Positions 11,683 to 19,728 of a DNA stretch of 64,000 nucleotides are shown in pieces (position 1 is the stretch's first letter; each line of letters starts with the position of its first letter). The translations under genes were made by a program, and so were the position numbers. The stretch lies in contig NZ_CP041166.1 of the NCBI RefSeq assembly GCF_009258045.1, forward strand, positions 1 through 64,000, in the 5' to 3' direction. The notes beneath the pieces were generated by a model that was not told the origin of the DNA, ran no database searches, and was given only the letters and a program-made list of their open reading frames with translations. This DNA is from Sulfurimonas xiamenensis (GTDB lineage Bacteria > Campylobacterota > Campylobacteria > Campylobacterales > Sulfurimonadaceae).

Positions 11683-12708
11683 ATGATGAACAGAAAAAAG
11701 ATATATAATCCTGATTCAAATGAAAGTTTAAATGAGAGAATGATATTTGGCGGCAATCCGACTGGCATATTTGAATTAAATGATATCAAGTATCAATGGG
11801 CTTATAATCTTTGGGAGATGATGTTAAACAATACATGGTTTCCAAAAGAGGTTGATATGACCCGGGATGTAAGTGATTATAAGCAAATCACTCAAATGGA
11901 AAAAGATGCTTATGATAAAGCACTTGCGCAGCTTATTTTTATGGATTCACTTCAAACAAACAATATAATGGACAATATTAATCCATTTGTAACAGCTCCG
12001 GAAATAAATCTTATTTTGGTTCGTCAAGCTTTTGAGGAAGCACTTCATTCTCAAAGCTATGCTGTTATGGTTGATAGTATCTCTGCAAACAGCAAAGAGA
12101 TTTATGATCTTTGGAGAAAAGATATGATGTTAAAAAATAAAAATGATTCTATTGCCAAAGTTTATGAAGAACTTGCAAAAAATCCATCAGACCAAAATTT
12201 TGTAAAAGCATGTTTTGCAAATCAAATATTAGAGGGTATTTATTTTTACAGCGGTTTTACATATATTTATACACTTGCAAGAAGCGGAAAGATGTTAGGT
12301 TCTGCACAAATGATTCGATTTATTCAAAGAGATGAAGTTACGCATTTAGTTCTGTTTCAAAATCTTATAAACTCACTTAAAAAAGAGAGACCTGAACTTT
12401 TTACCCAAGAGCTTAAAAATGAAGTGATTGAGATGTTTAAACAAGCAGTAGCACTTGAAGTCGCATGGGGAAAATATATAACCGGTGGACAAATTTTAGG
12501 TTTAACAGATGATATTATAGAGCAGTATATTAAATATCTTGCAGATGACAGACTTGCATCAGTTGGATTTGCTAAACTTTATAATGTAGCAAATCCTATA
12601 AAATGGGTAGATGATTTTTCAAAATTTAATGACCAAAAAACTAACTTTTTTGAGGGAACTGTGGCAAACTACTCAAAAGGAAGCTTAAGCTTTGATGACG
12701 ACTTCTAA
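11683..12708 (+). CDS. nrdB: Class I ribonucleotide reductase beta subunit
   Basis: NrdB carries the metal/radical cofactor that lets NrdA reduce ribonucleotides to deoxyribonucleotides. The 341-residue protein keeps all ligands: D88 (IFMDSLQ), E119 and H122 (FEEALH), E184 (QILEGIY), E218 and H221 (RDEVTH). The radical Tyr is at Y126 (HSQSY), so it should be a tyrosyl-radical type. Two adjacent ATGs (11683 and 11686) follow CGGAG; the second has the more usual spacing. The next gene starts inside nrdB, indicating coupling. No nrdA is in the window. It heads a run with thyX and dgt, both of dNTP metabolism. Confidence 0.95.
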   Translation: MMNRKKIYNPDSNESLNERMIFGGNPTGIFELNDIKYQWAYNLWEMMLNNTWFPKEVDMTRDVSDYKQITQMEKDAYDKALAQLIFMDSLQTNNIMDNINPFVTAPEINLILVRQAFEEALHSQSYAVMVDSISANSKEIYDLWRKDMMLKNKNDSIAKVYEELAKNPSDQNFVKACFANQILEGIYFYSGFTYIYTLARSGKMLGSAQMIRFIQRDEVTHLVLFQNLINSLKKERPELFTQELKNEVIEMFKQAVALEVAWGKYITGGQILGLTDDIIEQYIKYLADDRLASVGFAKLYNVANPIKWVDDFSKFNDQKTNFFEGTVANYSKGSLSFDDDF

Positions 12709-13435
12709 GAAGAGTAGATACAAGCTCTGCTCGCTTCTTTTTGAAACCACTGACAACTATAGTACTAATCTGCAAACACTTTTGGATTTGATAAATAAGA
12801 CATCCGAAAAATCTATTATTGTTGCTCCTGAAGTCTGTTTAACCGGTTTTGATTATGAAAATTATGATAAAGCGTTAGAGTTTAGTCTTGAGGCAGATGA
12901 GAAGATCAAAAGTGCTTCAAAAGATAAAATAATAATTCTAACAATGCTTGAAAAAAGAGAAGGCAAAATATTTAATATTACCAAAATCTTTTTTAACGGC
13001 GAAATTGTCCATGAAAGAGCAAAAGCAAAACTTTTTCGTTTTGGAGATGAACATAAATATATGCATGAAGGAAGTAGTGATAATATTAAAATAGTTGAGA
13101 TTGACGGTATAAAGATAGGTATCTTAATCTGTTTTGAACTTCGTTTTAAAGAGTTTTGGAAAAAACTTGAAGGGTGTGATATTATTGCAGTTCCATCTTG
13201 GTGGGGTGTACTTAGAAGTGAACATTTTAAAGTTTTAACCCAGGCATTGGCAATTATAAATCAGTGTTATGTTATAGCAAGCGATTCTCAAAACAATGAG
13301 TGCACAAAAATGAGCGGGATTATAACTCCTCATGGTGAAGATAAGAGAAATAAAAATAAAAGTTGTTTAGAGATTAAATATGATAAAAAAGAGATCACTT
13401 CAATGAGAAGATATATGGATGTTGGAATTGGATAG
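12695..13435 (+). CDS. Carbon-nitrogen hydrolase (nitrilase superfamily)
   Basis: This 246-residue protein has the Glu-Lys-Cys triad of the nitrilase superfamily: E46 in [13 protein letters not shown]110 in RAKAKLF and C146 in [10 protein letters not shown]. Substrate is not evident; relatives include omega-amidases and other amidohydrolases. I chose the ATG at 12695, with AAGGAAG about 15 bases upstream; a TTG codon directly before it is less likely. It overlaps the end of nrdB by 14 bp and the start of pcm by 17 bp, so the three genes are probably translated together. Confidence 0.85.
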   Translation: MTTSKKSRYKLCSLLFETTDNYSTNLQTLLDLINKTSEKSIIVAPEVCLTGFDYENYDKALEFSLEADEKIKSASKDKIIILTMLEKREGKIFNITKIFFNGEIVHERAKAKLFRFGDEHKYMHEGSSDNIKIVEIDGIKIGILICFELRFKEFWKKLEGCDIIAVPSWWGVLRSEHFKVLTQALAIINQCYVIASDSQNNECTKMSGIITPHGEDKRNKNKSCLEIKYDKKEITSMRRYMDVGIG

Positions 13436-14066
13436 AATTACTGCAACAAAAACTGCAAAATTGGCTGAGGATTGTCATAAAATATTTTCACTTAGTGATA
13501 ATGTGAAAAATGCAATTGCTAAAACAAACAGAGAGGAGTTTGTACCCTCGGGTTTTAAACACAATGCCTATAAATTAGATGCTCTGCCAATGGGTTCTGC
13601 TCAATGGATAAGTTCGCCTTTGACGGTTGCTAAAATGACTGAGTATCTTAAACCAAAAGGTGCAGACAGAGTTTTGGAGATAGGCTGCGGTAGTGGATAT
13701 CAGGCGGCAGTTTTATCGCACCTTTTTCGCGGTGTATTTACCATAGAGAGAATTGAGCCGTTAATATTAGAGGCAAAATTACGCTTTAGAAAGTTAGGTG
13801 TAAGCAATATTCATACACGGCTTGATGATGGACAAAACGGCTGGATTCAGTATGCTCCATATGACAGAATTCTTTTTTCTGCAACTGCAAATGAGATACC
13901 TGTGAAAATTTTTGAACAACTTTGTGATGGCGGAATTTTAGTAGCACCAATGCAAGTAGGCTCAAAACAGATTATTACTCGTTTTAAAAAAACAGGAACA
14001 ACTTTGCAAAAAGAGGAGCTTGAAGAGTGTGATTTTGTCCCCATTTTAAATGGAATTCAGAAGTAA
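13419..14066 (+). CDS. pcm: Protein-L-isoaspartate O-methyltransferase
   Basis: Pcm methylates isoaspartyl residues in aged proteins with S-adenosylmethionine, starting their repair. The 215-residue protein has the family N-terminal pattern (NREEFVPSG), the substrate-binding region around GSAQWISSPLTVAKMTEYL, the SAM motif VLEIGCGSGYQAAVLSHL and the later motifs YDRILFSAT and LCDGGILVAPM. It begins within the previous gene (17-bp overlap) and has no clear ribosome site of its own, so translation is probably coupled. An internal TTG at 13428 is an alternative start. Confidence 0.93.
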   Translation: MLELDRITATKTAKLAEDCHKIFSLSDNVKNAIAKTNREEFVPSGFKHNAYKLDALPMGSAQWISSPLTVAKMTEYLKPKGADRVLEIGCGSGYQAAVLSHLFRGVFTIERIEPLILEAKLRFRKLGVSNIHTRLDDGQNGWIQYAPYDRILFSATANEIPVKIFEQLCDGGILVAPMQVGSKQIITRFKKTGTTLQKEELEECDFVPILNGIQK

Positions 14067-14129
14067 AAAGCACTAAAACACTTTAAGTTTTTTATTGTAA
14101 AATAGTATTTATCTAAAGTAGGATTGATG

Positions 14130-14963
14130 ATGGAAAATATGTATGGCATAAAGTATTCAAAACCTGAAGTAGTTTTAATGCAAGATACTGGCATAGGCGT
14201 AGCTGAAGCAGCGGCAAGAACTTGTTATGATTCATTTGAAAATAGTGAAAATGAAGTTATAAGATATATTGAAAATCATATGCCTGATAGTTCTGCATGC
14301 CAAAAAATAAATAAGATTGAGGAATCAAGTCTATTAAATGATTTGGCTTGGACATACTTTCATCACTCTATTTTAGAGCATGCAAATTTAAGTTTTTTGA
14401 TAAGAGGAACTTCTAGAGGTGTACTTCAAGAACATGCAAGACATCGTATACAAGCGATTTCTGTTAGAAGTACACGCTATACTATGAGTTCTGTAATAAA
14501 TGCTTTTGTTGCTTCACAAACAACTGAGGACAGAGAATTTTTTATAAAAAAAGTTTTAGGTTTTGATATGTTTGTTACATGTGATGAGGAGTATAACAAA
14601 ATCGAAATTGATGCTATGTATGAGAAATTAAAATATCAATCAAAAATGCTTGAAGATTTCAATAGTATTGCTGTAGCAAAAAGTTCATTGCCTTTTTTAG
14701 AAGAGTTTAAAGGCAATCCGGATGCACTTTTTAAAGCGCTTGAGAGTGGAAAAAAGAAGCGTAATGTTGGAGATGCTTTTAAACATATTATAAGTGATAA
14801 TGTAAAAGTTGATATGATTGTAACATTTAATCTTAGAAGCTTAAAAAACTATTTTACACTTAGAGACAGTGGTGCTGCCTATTTTCAGATAAGATGGCTG
14901 GCTCAGGAGATGATGAGAAAAACACCATCAAAATATTTAGATCTAATAATTAAAAAAGGTTAA
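14130..14963 (+). CDS. thyX: FAD-dependent thymidylate synthase ThyX
   Basis: ThyX makes dTMP from dUMP with methylene-tetrahydrofolate and reduced FAD. The signature RHRIQAISVRSTRY (the RHR-x7-S motif) is intact, and FNLRSLKNYFTLRD with GAAYFQIRWLAQEM form the C-terminal dUMP/FAD site. About 277 residues from the chosen ATG at 14130, six bases after AGGA; TTG 14124 and ATG 14127 lie just before it in frame. With no thyA seen, this may be the only thymidylate synthase, as is usual in Campylobacterota. It sits in the same run as nrdB and dgt. Confidence 0.95.
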   Translation: MENMYGIKYSKPEVVLMQDTGIGVAEAAARTCYDSFENSENEVIRYIENHMPDSSACQKINKIEESSLLNDLAWTYFHHSILEHANLSFLIRGTSRGVLQEHARHRIQAISVRSTRYTMSSVINAFVASQTTEDREFFIKKVLGFDMFVTCDEEYNKIEIDAMYEKLKYQSKMLEDFNSIAVAKSSLPFLEEFKGNPDALFKALESGKKKRNVGDAFKHIISDNVKVDMIVTFNLRSLKNYFTLRDSGAAYFQIRWLAQEMMRKTPSKYLDLIIKKG

Positions 14964-14967
14964 TTTT

Positions 14968-15192
14968 ATGTTGAAACTTAGTTTAATAGCTGCTTTTGTA
15001 TTTAGCGGCTGCTCCTACTTTGAGTTTAATTATGCAATGTGTGAAAGTATTGGGCCCAATGCAGATCCTCAGATAATAGAAAAGTGTAGAAATTATAATG
15101 AAGAAGAGGCGCAAAAAGCGTTTGATAACACAAAAACAGAATCATCCAGTGATGAAGATGTTTTAAAATTTAAAAAAGATTCAGGAGAGTAG
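14968..15192 (+). CDS. Small lipoprotein of unknown function
   Basis: The 74-residue product has a very short lipoprotein signal, MLKLSLIAAFVFSGC, with a lipobox VFSG and the modified Cys at position 15. The mature part is hydrophilic and acidic, with two further Cys (MCES and EKCR) that could form a disulfide, and ends in a Ser/Asp/Lys-rich tail. I do not recognise a family. It lies 4 bp after thyX, and its stop directly abuts the ATG of the phnA-like gene, so it belongs to the same transcription unit. Confidence 0.75.
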   Translation: MLKLSLIAAFVFSGCSYFEFNYAMCESIGPNADPQIIEKCRNYNEEEAQKAFDNTKTESSSDEDVLKFKKDSGE

Positions 15193-15750
15193 ATGAGTGT
15201 AGAAAAAGAGTTAGAGGCTAGAAGCGGCGGTGTTTGTGAGTTATGCGGAAGTAGTGAAGGTCTTAGTGTTTTAGAAGTTGCACCTTCTGATGGAAGTGCA
15301 GAACAATCCATATATGTATGTTCAACCTGCAGAGATCAGATAGAAAATCCTGAAAATATGGATGAGACACATTTTAATTGTCTTAATGACAGTATGTGGA
15401 GCGAAGTTCCTGCTGTTGCAGTTATGTCATATAGAGTGTTAAACGCTCTTGGCAGACAAGATTTGATTGATATGATGTATATGGAAGATGATATAAAAGC
15501 CTGGGCTGACGCCGGTTTAAAAAGTCAATTAAACAGTGCGGTTGTAAAAGATTCTAACGGTGTTGTGCTAAACGCAGGCGACAGCGTTGTTATTATCAAG
15601 GATTTAGAAGTTAAAGGTGCAGGTTTTACTGCAAAAAGAGGAACAACTGTTAAAAACATTACAATTCCTCAGGATGTACCTGATCATGTAGAGGGTCGTG
15701 TGAATGGAACGAAGATTTACTTAAAAACAGAGTTTTTGAAAAAAGTATAA
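15193..15750 (+). CDS. PhnA/YjdM-like zinc-ribbon protein
   Basis: The 185-residue protein has an N-terminal zinc ribbon, CELCGSSE and CSTC, then a central helical part (MWSEVPAVAVMSYRVLNALG). It ends in the PhnA C-terminal SH3-like domain with DSNGVVLNAGDSVVIIKDL, KRGTTVKNI and GTKIYLKTEFLKK. Despite the PhnA name, this family is not shown to break down phosphonates, so its role stays open. AGGAG lies nine bases before the ATG, inside the lipoprotein gene. The next gene, dgt, starts directly after its stop. Confidence 0.87.
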   Translation: MSVEKELEARSGGVCELCGSSEGLSVLEVAPSDGSAEQSIYVCSTCRDQIENPENMDETHFNCLNDSMWSEVPAVAVMSYRVLNALGRQDLIDMMYMEDDIKAWADAGLKSQLNSAVVKDSNGVVLNAGDSVVIIKDLEVKGAGFTAKRGTTVKNITIPQDVPDHVEGRVNGTKIYLKTEFLKKV

Positions 15751-16848
15751 ATGAAACCCGAAAATAGATTTTATCAAATAATTGATGATTTTAGAAATCC
15801 GTATGCAAGGGACAGAGACAGAATAATTCACTCCGGCAGCTTTAGAAAATTAGAGTATAAAACACAGGTTTTTTTAAATCAAGAGGGCGATTTTTTTCGT
15901 ACGCGTCTTACACACTCTATAGAGGTTTCCCAAATTGCCCGCTCTATTACCTCCCATTTGGGACTTAATGAATCATTGGCAGAAGCAATAGCGCTTTCAC
16001 ATGATTTGGGGCATACCCCTTTTGGGCATATTGGCGGAGATACGCTTGATGAGTCTCTTAAAAACGATGGCTATGCAAATGGTTTTGAACATAATTTTCA
16101 AAGCTTTAGAGTCGTATCTTCATTAGAGAAGAGATATAACGGTTTTAACGGTTTAAATCTTACATTTGCCACATTGGAGGGAATCTTAAAACACTCCTAT
16201 CCCTATAAAAAAAGTTTTTTACCACCTATAATTCATGAACAGTTTAATTTAGATACTCATCCAAGCATAGAAGCGATGGTTGTTGATCGTGCCGATGAGA
16301 TAGCTTATGTGACTCATGATATAGATGACGGTATAAATTCAGGTTTAATTACATTTGATGATCTCAAAGAGAGCCAGCTGATACAAGAGATTTTAAATAA
16401 AGTAAATGAAGAGGGTGTGTCAGAACAAGAGGAGGAGATATTTAGGTATCGTTTTGTTTCACATCTTATCAATCATCTAGTTTATTCGCTTATTGAGTAC
16501 TCAAAAGAGAAGGTTGATAACTCTAAAATACTCTGTGCAACTATTGAAAGCAAAACTAAGCTCCCTGTAGGTTTTGATTTAAAACTTGAATCTGAGATAA
16601 AAAAGCTTAAAAAACTGCTTTTTACAAAACTTTATCAACATAAAGATATTATGATTAAAATGTATGCCGGAAAACAAGCTATTAAAGGTCTTTATAATGG
16701 TCTTAAAGAAGAGCCTAAGATGATGCCTTTGTTTTACCGTTCACAGTTAGATAGTAAAAATAAACATAGAGTAATTGCTGATTATATAGCTTCAATGAGC
16801 GATAGACATGCGTTGTCATTTTATAATGAGATGTACGGGAAATTGTAG
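15751..16848 (+). CDS. dgt: dGTPase-like dNTP triphosphohydrolase (HD domain)
   Basis: The family hydrolyses dGTP or other dNTPs to the nucleoside and triphosphate. The HD metal site is complete: RLTHSIEVSQIAR (H), ALSHDLGHTPFGHIGG (HD) and DRADEIAYVTHDIDDG (D). N-terminal SGSFRKLEYKTQVF and the C-terminal KQAIKGLYNGL region fit the family. The 365-residue length matches the shorter dgt-like class. It abuts the phnA-like gene with no spacer and has only a weak ribosome site, so coupling is likely. It is the last host gene before the integrated element; nrdB, thyX and dgt together suggest a dNTP-pool theme. Confidence 0.92.
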   Translation: MKPENRFYQIIDDFRNPYARDRDRIIHSGSFRKLEYKTQVFLNQEGDFFRTRLTHSIEVSQIARSITSHLGLNESLAEAIALSHDLGHTPFGHIGGDTLDESLKNDGYANGFEHNFQSFRVVSSLEKRYNGFNGLNLTFATLEGILKHSYPYKKSFLPPIIHEQFNLDTHPSIEAMVVDRADEIAYVTHDIDDGINSGLITFDDLKESQLIQEILNKVNEEGVSEQEEEIFRYRFVSHLINHLVYSLIEYSKEKVDNSKILCATIESKTKLPVGFDLKLESEIKKLKKLLFTKLYQHKDIMIKMYAGKQAIKGLYNGLKEEPKMMPLFYRSQLDSKNKHRVIADYIASMSDRHALSFYNEMYGKL

Positions 16849-16863
16849 TTAAAGTTGAAGAGT

Positions 16864-16890
16864 AAAAAAATATAAGCCCGAAGGCTTATA
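16864..16890 (-). terminator. Original rpsU terminator, now separated from its gene
   Basis: TATAAGCC (16871-16878) and GGCTTATA (16883-16890) form a perfect 8-bp stem with a CGAA loop (TTCG on the minus strand). Seven A residues at 16864-16870 give a T-run on the minus strand only. It directly follows the old rpsU stop codon at 16891-16893, so it was the rpsU terminator before the 4-kb insertion. Confidence 0.85.
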
Positions 16891-16921
16891 TTAGAGGCGT
16901 GATTCGTAGCGTCTCATCATA
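16891..16921 (-). pseudogene. Displaced original 3' end of rpsU (attL side)
   Basis: Read on the minus strand this stretch encodes MMRRYESRL and TAA, exactly the last residues of ribosomal protein S21 as encoded 4 kb away at 20948-20978. The 18 bp at 16904-16921 are identical to that copy. The last four codons and stop differ at synonymous positions (GAA TCA CGC CTC TAA here, GAG TCA AGA CTG TAA in the present rpsU). It is the former gene end left behind by integration. Confidence 0.88.
16904..16921. repeat. attL core, 18-bp direct repeat
   Basis: TCGTAGCGTCTCATCATA here is identical to 20961-20978. It codes for MMRRYE of S21 on the minus strand. Three bases further out (TGA at 16900-16902 and 20957-20959) also match, with one mismatch between. 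Confidence 0.88.
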
Positions 16922-16992
16922 GGCTTTTTTCAAGTTTCTTAAAGTAGATAAAAACTTCAATCAAACCCCTTTACATAGGGCTTTTAACATTG

Positions 16993-16998
16993 TATAAT
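16993..16998 (+). promoter_or_regulatory. Probable -10 element of the integrase promoter
   Basis: TATAAT in ATTGTATAATAATAAC lies about 80 bases before the integrase ATG. The GTTAGAAAT repeats lie between it and the gene. Confidence 0.45.
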
Positions 16999-17026
16999 AA
17001 TAACTAAGTAAAATCAAGTAAAGTCT

Positions 17027-17062
17027 ATTTCTAACCTCTTGAGTTAGAAATGAGTTAGAAAT
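17027..17062. repeat. GTTAGAAAT repeats in the integrase leader
   Basis: GTTAGAAAT occurs directly at 17043-17051 and 17054-17062 (11-bp period), and inverted (ATTTCTAAC) at 17027-17035. A further copy is at 20877-20885 near the other element end. They could be arm-type integrase/excisionase sites or operators for integrase expression. Confidence 0.6.
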
Positions 17063-17080
17063 ATAAAGGGATTTTTTGCA

Positions 17081-18193
17081 ATGGTTAAAACAAAAAAAAC
17101 GGGTGTTTATTACAATCTCTTAGAAGATAAGGATAAAGTCTTTTATTTCAACTACAAAGATATAAATGATTTAGATAAAAACTCAAAGCCAAAACTCAAA
17201 TGGGTAAAAATAGGAAATTATTCAGAAGGGATAAGAGAGGCTAACGCCGTTACACTTAGAAATGAACAACTATCCAAGATGAAGCACGGGGAAGATATAA
17301 CCATAATTGCAACTAAGAAAAAAAAAGAGATAGTTACCTTTGATGATTTAGCACAAACATACTTCAAAGATAAAAAAAGCACTCCAAACCGAATGAGTCG
17401 TTACAATACTCATATAAAAGGAGCAATCGGTAACAAAGATATACACAAAATAAGCAAAGAGAGCATAGAGAAGCTTTTAAAAGATGTTGAAGCAAAGGGA
17501 TTATCAAACCAGACTCTAAACAGCATTAAAGAGCTTATAAGCACGATATACAATCATCATATAAAAAAGTATGACTTAGTGATAATCAATCCTTGCATAA
17601 AAATAGAGAGATACAATATTGATAACAATAGAGAGAGATATTTATCTTTATCGGAAATCAAACAGCTCAAAGAAATCATAAAAGATGATTTTTTAGTGAG
17701 TCTCTTTGTAGATTTATCATTACAGACGGGCGGTCGCTTTGAAACAATCTTGCATATACAAAAAAAAGATATTAACTTAGCAAGTGAAACGGTTACGCTC
17801 AAAAATCTAAAAACAAAAAGTACCTACACGGGACACTTGCAAAAAGAGTTTTTAGAGTCAATAAAAGAATACTTGCAAAAACTAAGCATAAATGATTATG
17901 TAGTTAGCTTCAAAGATGCACACGATACAAAACTCACACAAAGACAAATACAGCATAGAATCAAGCCGTTGTTAGATAAATTGTTTAACAAAGGACTTGA
18001 TACAAAAGATGCAAAAAATAGAGCAGTAATTCATACTTTTAGACATACCTTTGCTTCACATCTTGCAATCAATGGAGTGCCTATTTTTACAATCAAAGAG
18101 CTTATGAATCACGCAAAAATAGAACAGACTATAAGATACGCAAAACTAAGTCCAGAAAATGGAAAAAATGCGGTGCAGGGGCTTTATAGATGA
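17081..18193 (+). CDS. int: Tyrosine recombinase / phage-type integrase
   Basis: This 370-residue protein should catalyse integration and, with an accessory factor, excision of the element. Catalytic residues are in place: R219 (TGGRFETIL), H318 and R321 (HTFRHTFASH), H344 (LMNHAK) and the nucleophile Y353 (IRYAKL). An N-terminal DUF4102-like arm-binding region (about 1-75) and a SAM-like core-binding domain (about 85-180) precede the catalytic part. GGGA precedes the ATG by about ten bases. It overlaps the next gene by the 4-bp ATGA. Codon use is richer in CAA/AAA and closer to plasmids than neighbouring host genes, a soft sign of transfer. Confidence 0.93.
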   Translation: MVKTKKTGVYYNLLEDKDKVFYFNYKDINDLDKNSKPKLKWVKIGNYSEGIREANAVTLRNEQLSKMKHGEDITIIATKKKKEIVTFDDLAQTYFKDKKSTPNRMSRYNTHIKGAIGNKDIHKISKESIEKLLKDVEAKGLSNQTLNSIKELISTIYNHHIKKYDLVIINPCIKIERYNIDNNRERYLSLSEIKQLKEIIKDDFLVSLFVDLSLQTGGRFETILHIQKKDINLASETVTLKNLKTKSTYTGHLQKEFLESIKEYLQKLSINDYVVSFKDAHDTKLTQRQIQHRIKPLLDKLFNKGLDTKDAKNRAVIHTFRHTFASHLAINGVPIFTIKELMNHAKIEQTIRYAKLSPENGKNAVQGLYR

Positions 18194-18858
18194 GAGATGA
18201 GTATTCAAAAATTGATTATAATGAAATTGAAAATTTTTTAAATGAGAAAACCAAAACCAAAAACTATGAACTCCAAAATATTAAAAAAGAAGACCTTATA
18301 GGATTTATTTTTGATGAGTTTGCAAAGATATTTGAAAGTTCATACATAGAAAAAACAGCTAAACGATACAAAGAAACCACTAATACGCAACAAAGCATAA
18401 AACAAATTATAGAAGAGTCACAAAAAAGAGCAAATAATACTTATTATATTATTTATCAATCAATTTATAAGTATCAGTATTATATTGAAAATAAAGACGC
18501 TGATGCTACAAAGAAATTTTTAAATGAAGAACGAAAAATCAAAAGTAAAGTAAAAAAATTTATTGAAATATTAGAACCTAGTAATAAAGAAAACACTAAA
18601 CAAAAACAGTTACTATTATTATTAGAAGATATGCAAAAAAATCCTTATAATTACGCTCAAGCTCCAGATGTTATACCAATAGCAAAAGTAGAAGTAATTG
18701 ATATAAAAAATCAGATTATACAAGCTTTATCGAATAGATTAATTTGCAGGGTAGAAGATGACGAGTATAAATCTTTACCAATGAAAGAAAAAATCAAAAG
18801 AAGCCATAAGCACGGCTTTAATGCAGTTGATGCAATCTTCCAAAAACTTCCTTTTTAA
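18190..18858 (+). CDS. Element protein of unknown function
   Basis: I do not recognise this 222-residue protein. It is highly charged, rich in Lys, Glu, Asn and Tyr, and is predicted mainly helical (for example IIEESQKRANNTYYIIYQS and EERKIKSKVKKFIEIL). There is no signal peptide, membrane segment or Cys pair. The end, KRSHKHGFNAVDAIFQKLPF, is the most distinctive part. Its ATG overlaps the integrase stop (ATGA), so the two are co-translated and may act together, for example in recombination control or immunity. That is inference from position only. Confidence 0.7.
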   Translation: MRDEYSKIDYNEIENFLNEKTKTKNYELQNIKKEDLIGFIFDEFAKIFESSYIEKTAKRYKETTNTQQSIKQIIEESQKRANNTYYIIYQSIYKYQYYIENKDADATKKFLNEERKIKSKVKKFIEILEPSNKENTKQKQLLLLLEDMQKNPYNYAQAPDVIPIAKVEVIDIKNQIIQALSNRLICRVEDDEYKSLPMKEKIKRSHKHGFNAVDAIFQKLPF

Positions 18859-19029
18859 AGTGTCAAATTTTTATCTTATTTTTTGAGATATTTTTTCGAC
18901 ACCCAAAAAATCACAAATGCGATAATTCTATCATACAAGTAAGAACTTGCAAGGATAAGCTTTTTAGTTTATATCTTATTTGTTTAGAGGTTGCAATCTC
19001 ATAATTTAATCCACAAAGGAAAAAAGATT

Positions 19030-19284
19030 ATGAGTAATAAATTACTTACAGACGAACAGAGAGAGCTTTATAGCTTGATGTTACCACAGTATGGAGCGGT
19101 ACTAAGCCAGAATGATGCTTCAAAGTGCTTAAAGAAGTCGTTAGCGACACTTTACAGAATGAGAGAGCAGGGAATCGGACCGAGTTATAAAAAGCTTGAT
19201 AGTAAGTCTAAAAACGGCACGGTGGTTTATCCACTCCAAGAGATTGTTAGATACTTGACTGAATCTAATATCCAAACGGCTTGA
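19030..19284 (+). CDS. Small HTH protein, AlpA/excisionase-like
   Basis: The 84-residue product has a winged-helix/HTH_17-type pattern: QNDASKCLKKSLATLYRMRE (recognition helix around LATLYRMREQ), then GPSYKKLDSKSKNGTVVYPLQEIVRYL. This layout (helix-turn-helix, G-P-x-Y-x-K wing, then a YPLxEIxxYL strand-helix) is typical of AlpA-like regulators and excisionases. It may bind the GTTAGAAAT repeats and steer excision or element transcription (inference). AAAGGA lies 10 bases before the ATG at 19030. Confidence 0.75.
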   Translation: MSNKLLTDEQRELYSLMLPQYGAVLSQNDASKCLKKSLATLYRMREQGIGPSYKKLDSKSKNGTVVYPLQEIVRYLTESNIQTA

Positions 19285-19293
19285 GGTGGTATT

Positions 19294-19728
19294 ATGAAAA
19301 TTTCAGAATATACAATCATCAACGGTAAGCCCTCAAAGGTTATCTGTAATGAATCAAAAGCCAAAGAGTGGAATTTAGAAGACGCAAATATCGACACATT
19401 AAAGGTTGTAGATGAACTTCTAAAATTTAAAGATAGTAGTTTGAAATATCCAAAAGGCATAACTGTAATCAATGCAGTTGATACAATCAGTTTGGTATCT
19501 AATTTGAATGTAACCCGTCCAAGTAATCACATCGGTATTATAAGAAGTGATTTACCTGCGGATACGCTCATTACTTATAGAACGCCAAACGAGCGTGATA
19601 CATACGGCATAGTCAAAAGTGACGAGAGCATCAAGTGTGTTGAGGCTTTGAGAGAGAGGCTTTTAAAAGTTGTTGAGAGTAAAGATATAAAACTCTCAAA
19701 AGCTTATGAAGATAATCGGACAAATTGA
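19294..19728 (+). CDS. Element protein of unknown function
   Basis: The 144-residue protein has no family I recognise. It has mixed alpha/beta character, no Cys except one (VICNES), and no signal or membrane helix. Notable parts are NVTRPSNHIGIIRSDLPADT and TPNERDTYGIVKSDES. GAGGTGG supplies a strong ribosome site 5 bases before the ATG. It lies 9 bp after the HTH gene and overlaps the start of the Rep-like gene by 23 bp, so it is probably part of the replication module. Confidence 0.65.
   Translation: MKISEYTIINGKPSKVICNESKAKEWNLEDANIDTLKVVDELLKFKDSSLKYPKGITVINAVDTISLVSNLNVTRPSNHIGIIRSDLPADTLITYRTPNERDTYGIVKSDESIKCVEALRERLLKVVESKDIKLSKAYEDNRTN

Noticed and set aside
18859-19029. Possible regulatory RNA or promoter region inside the element
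   Set aside because: 171 bp between the second gene and the HTH gene, AT-rich with weak -10-like matches, but no clear hairpin or motif beyond the AAAGGA ribosome site; nothing specific can be supported.
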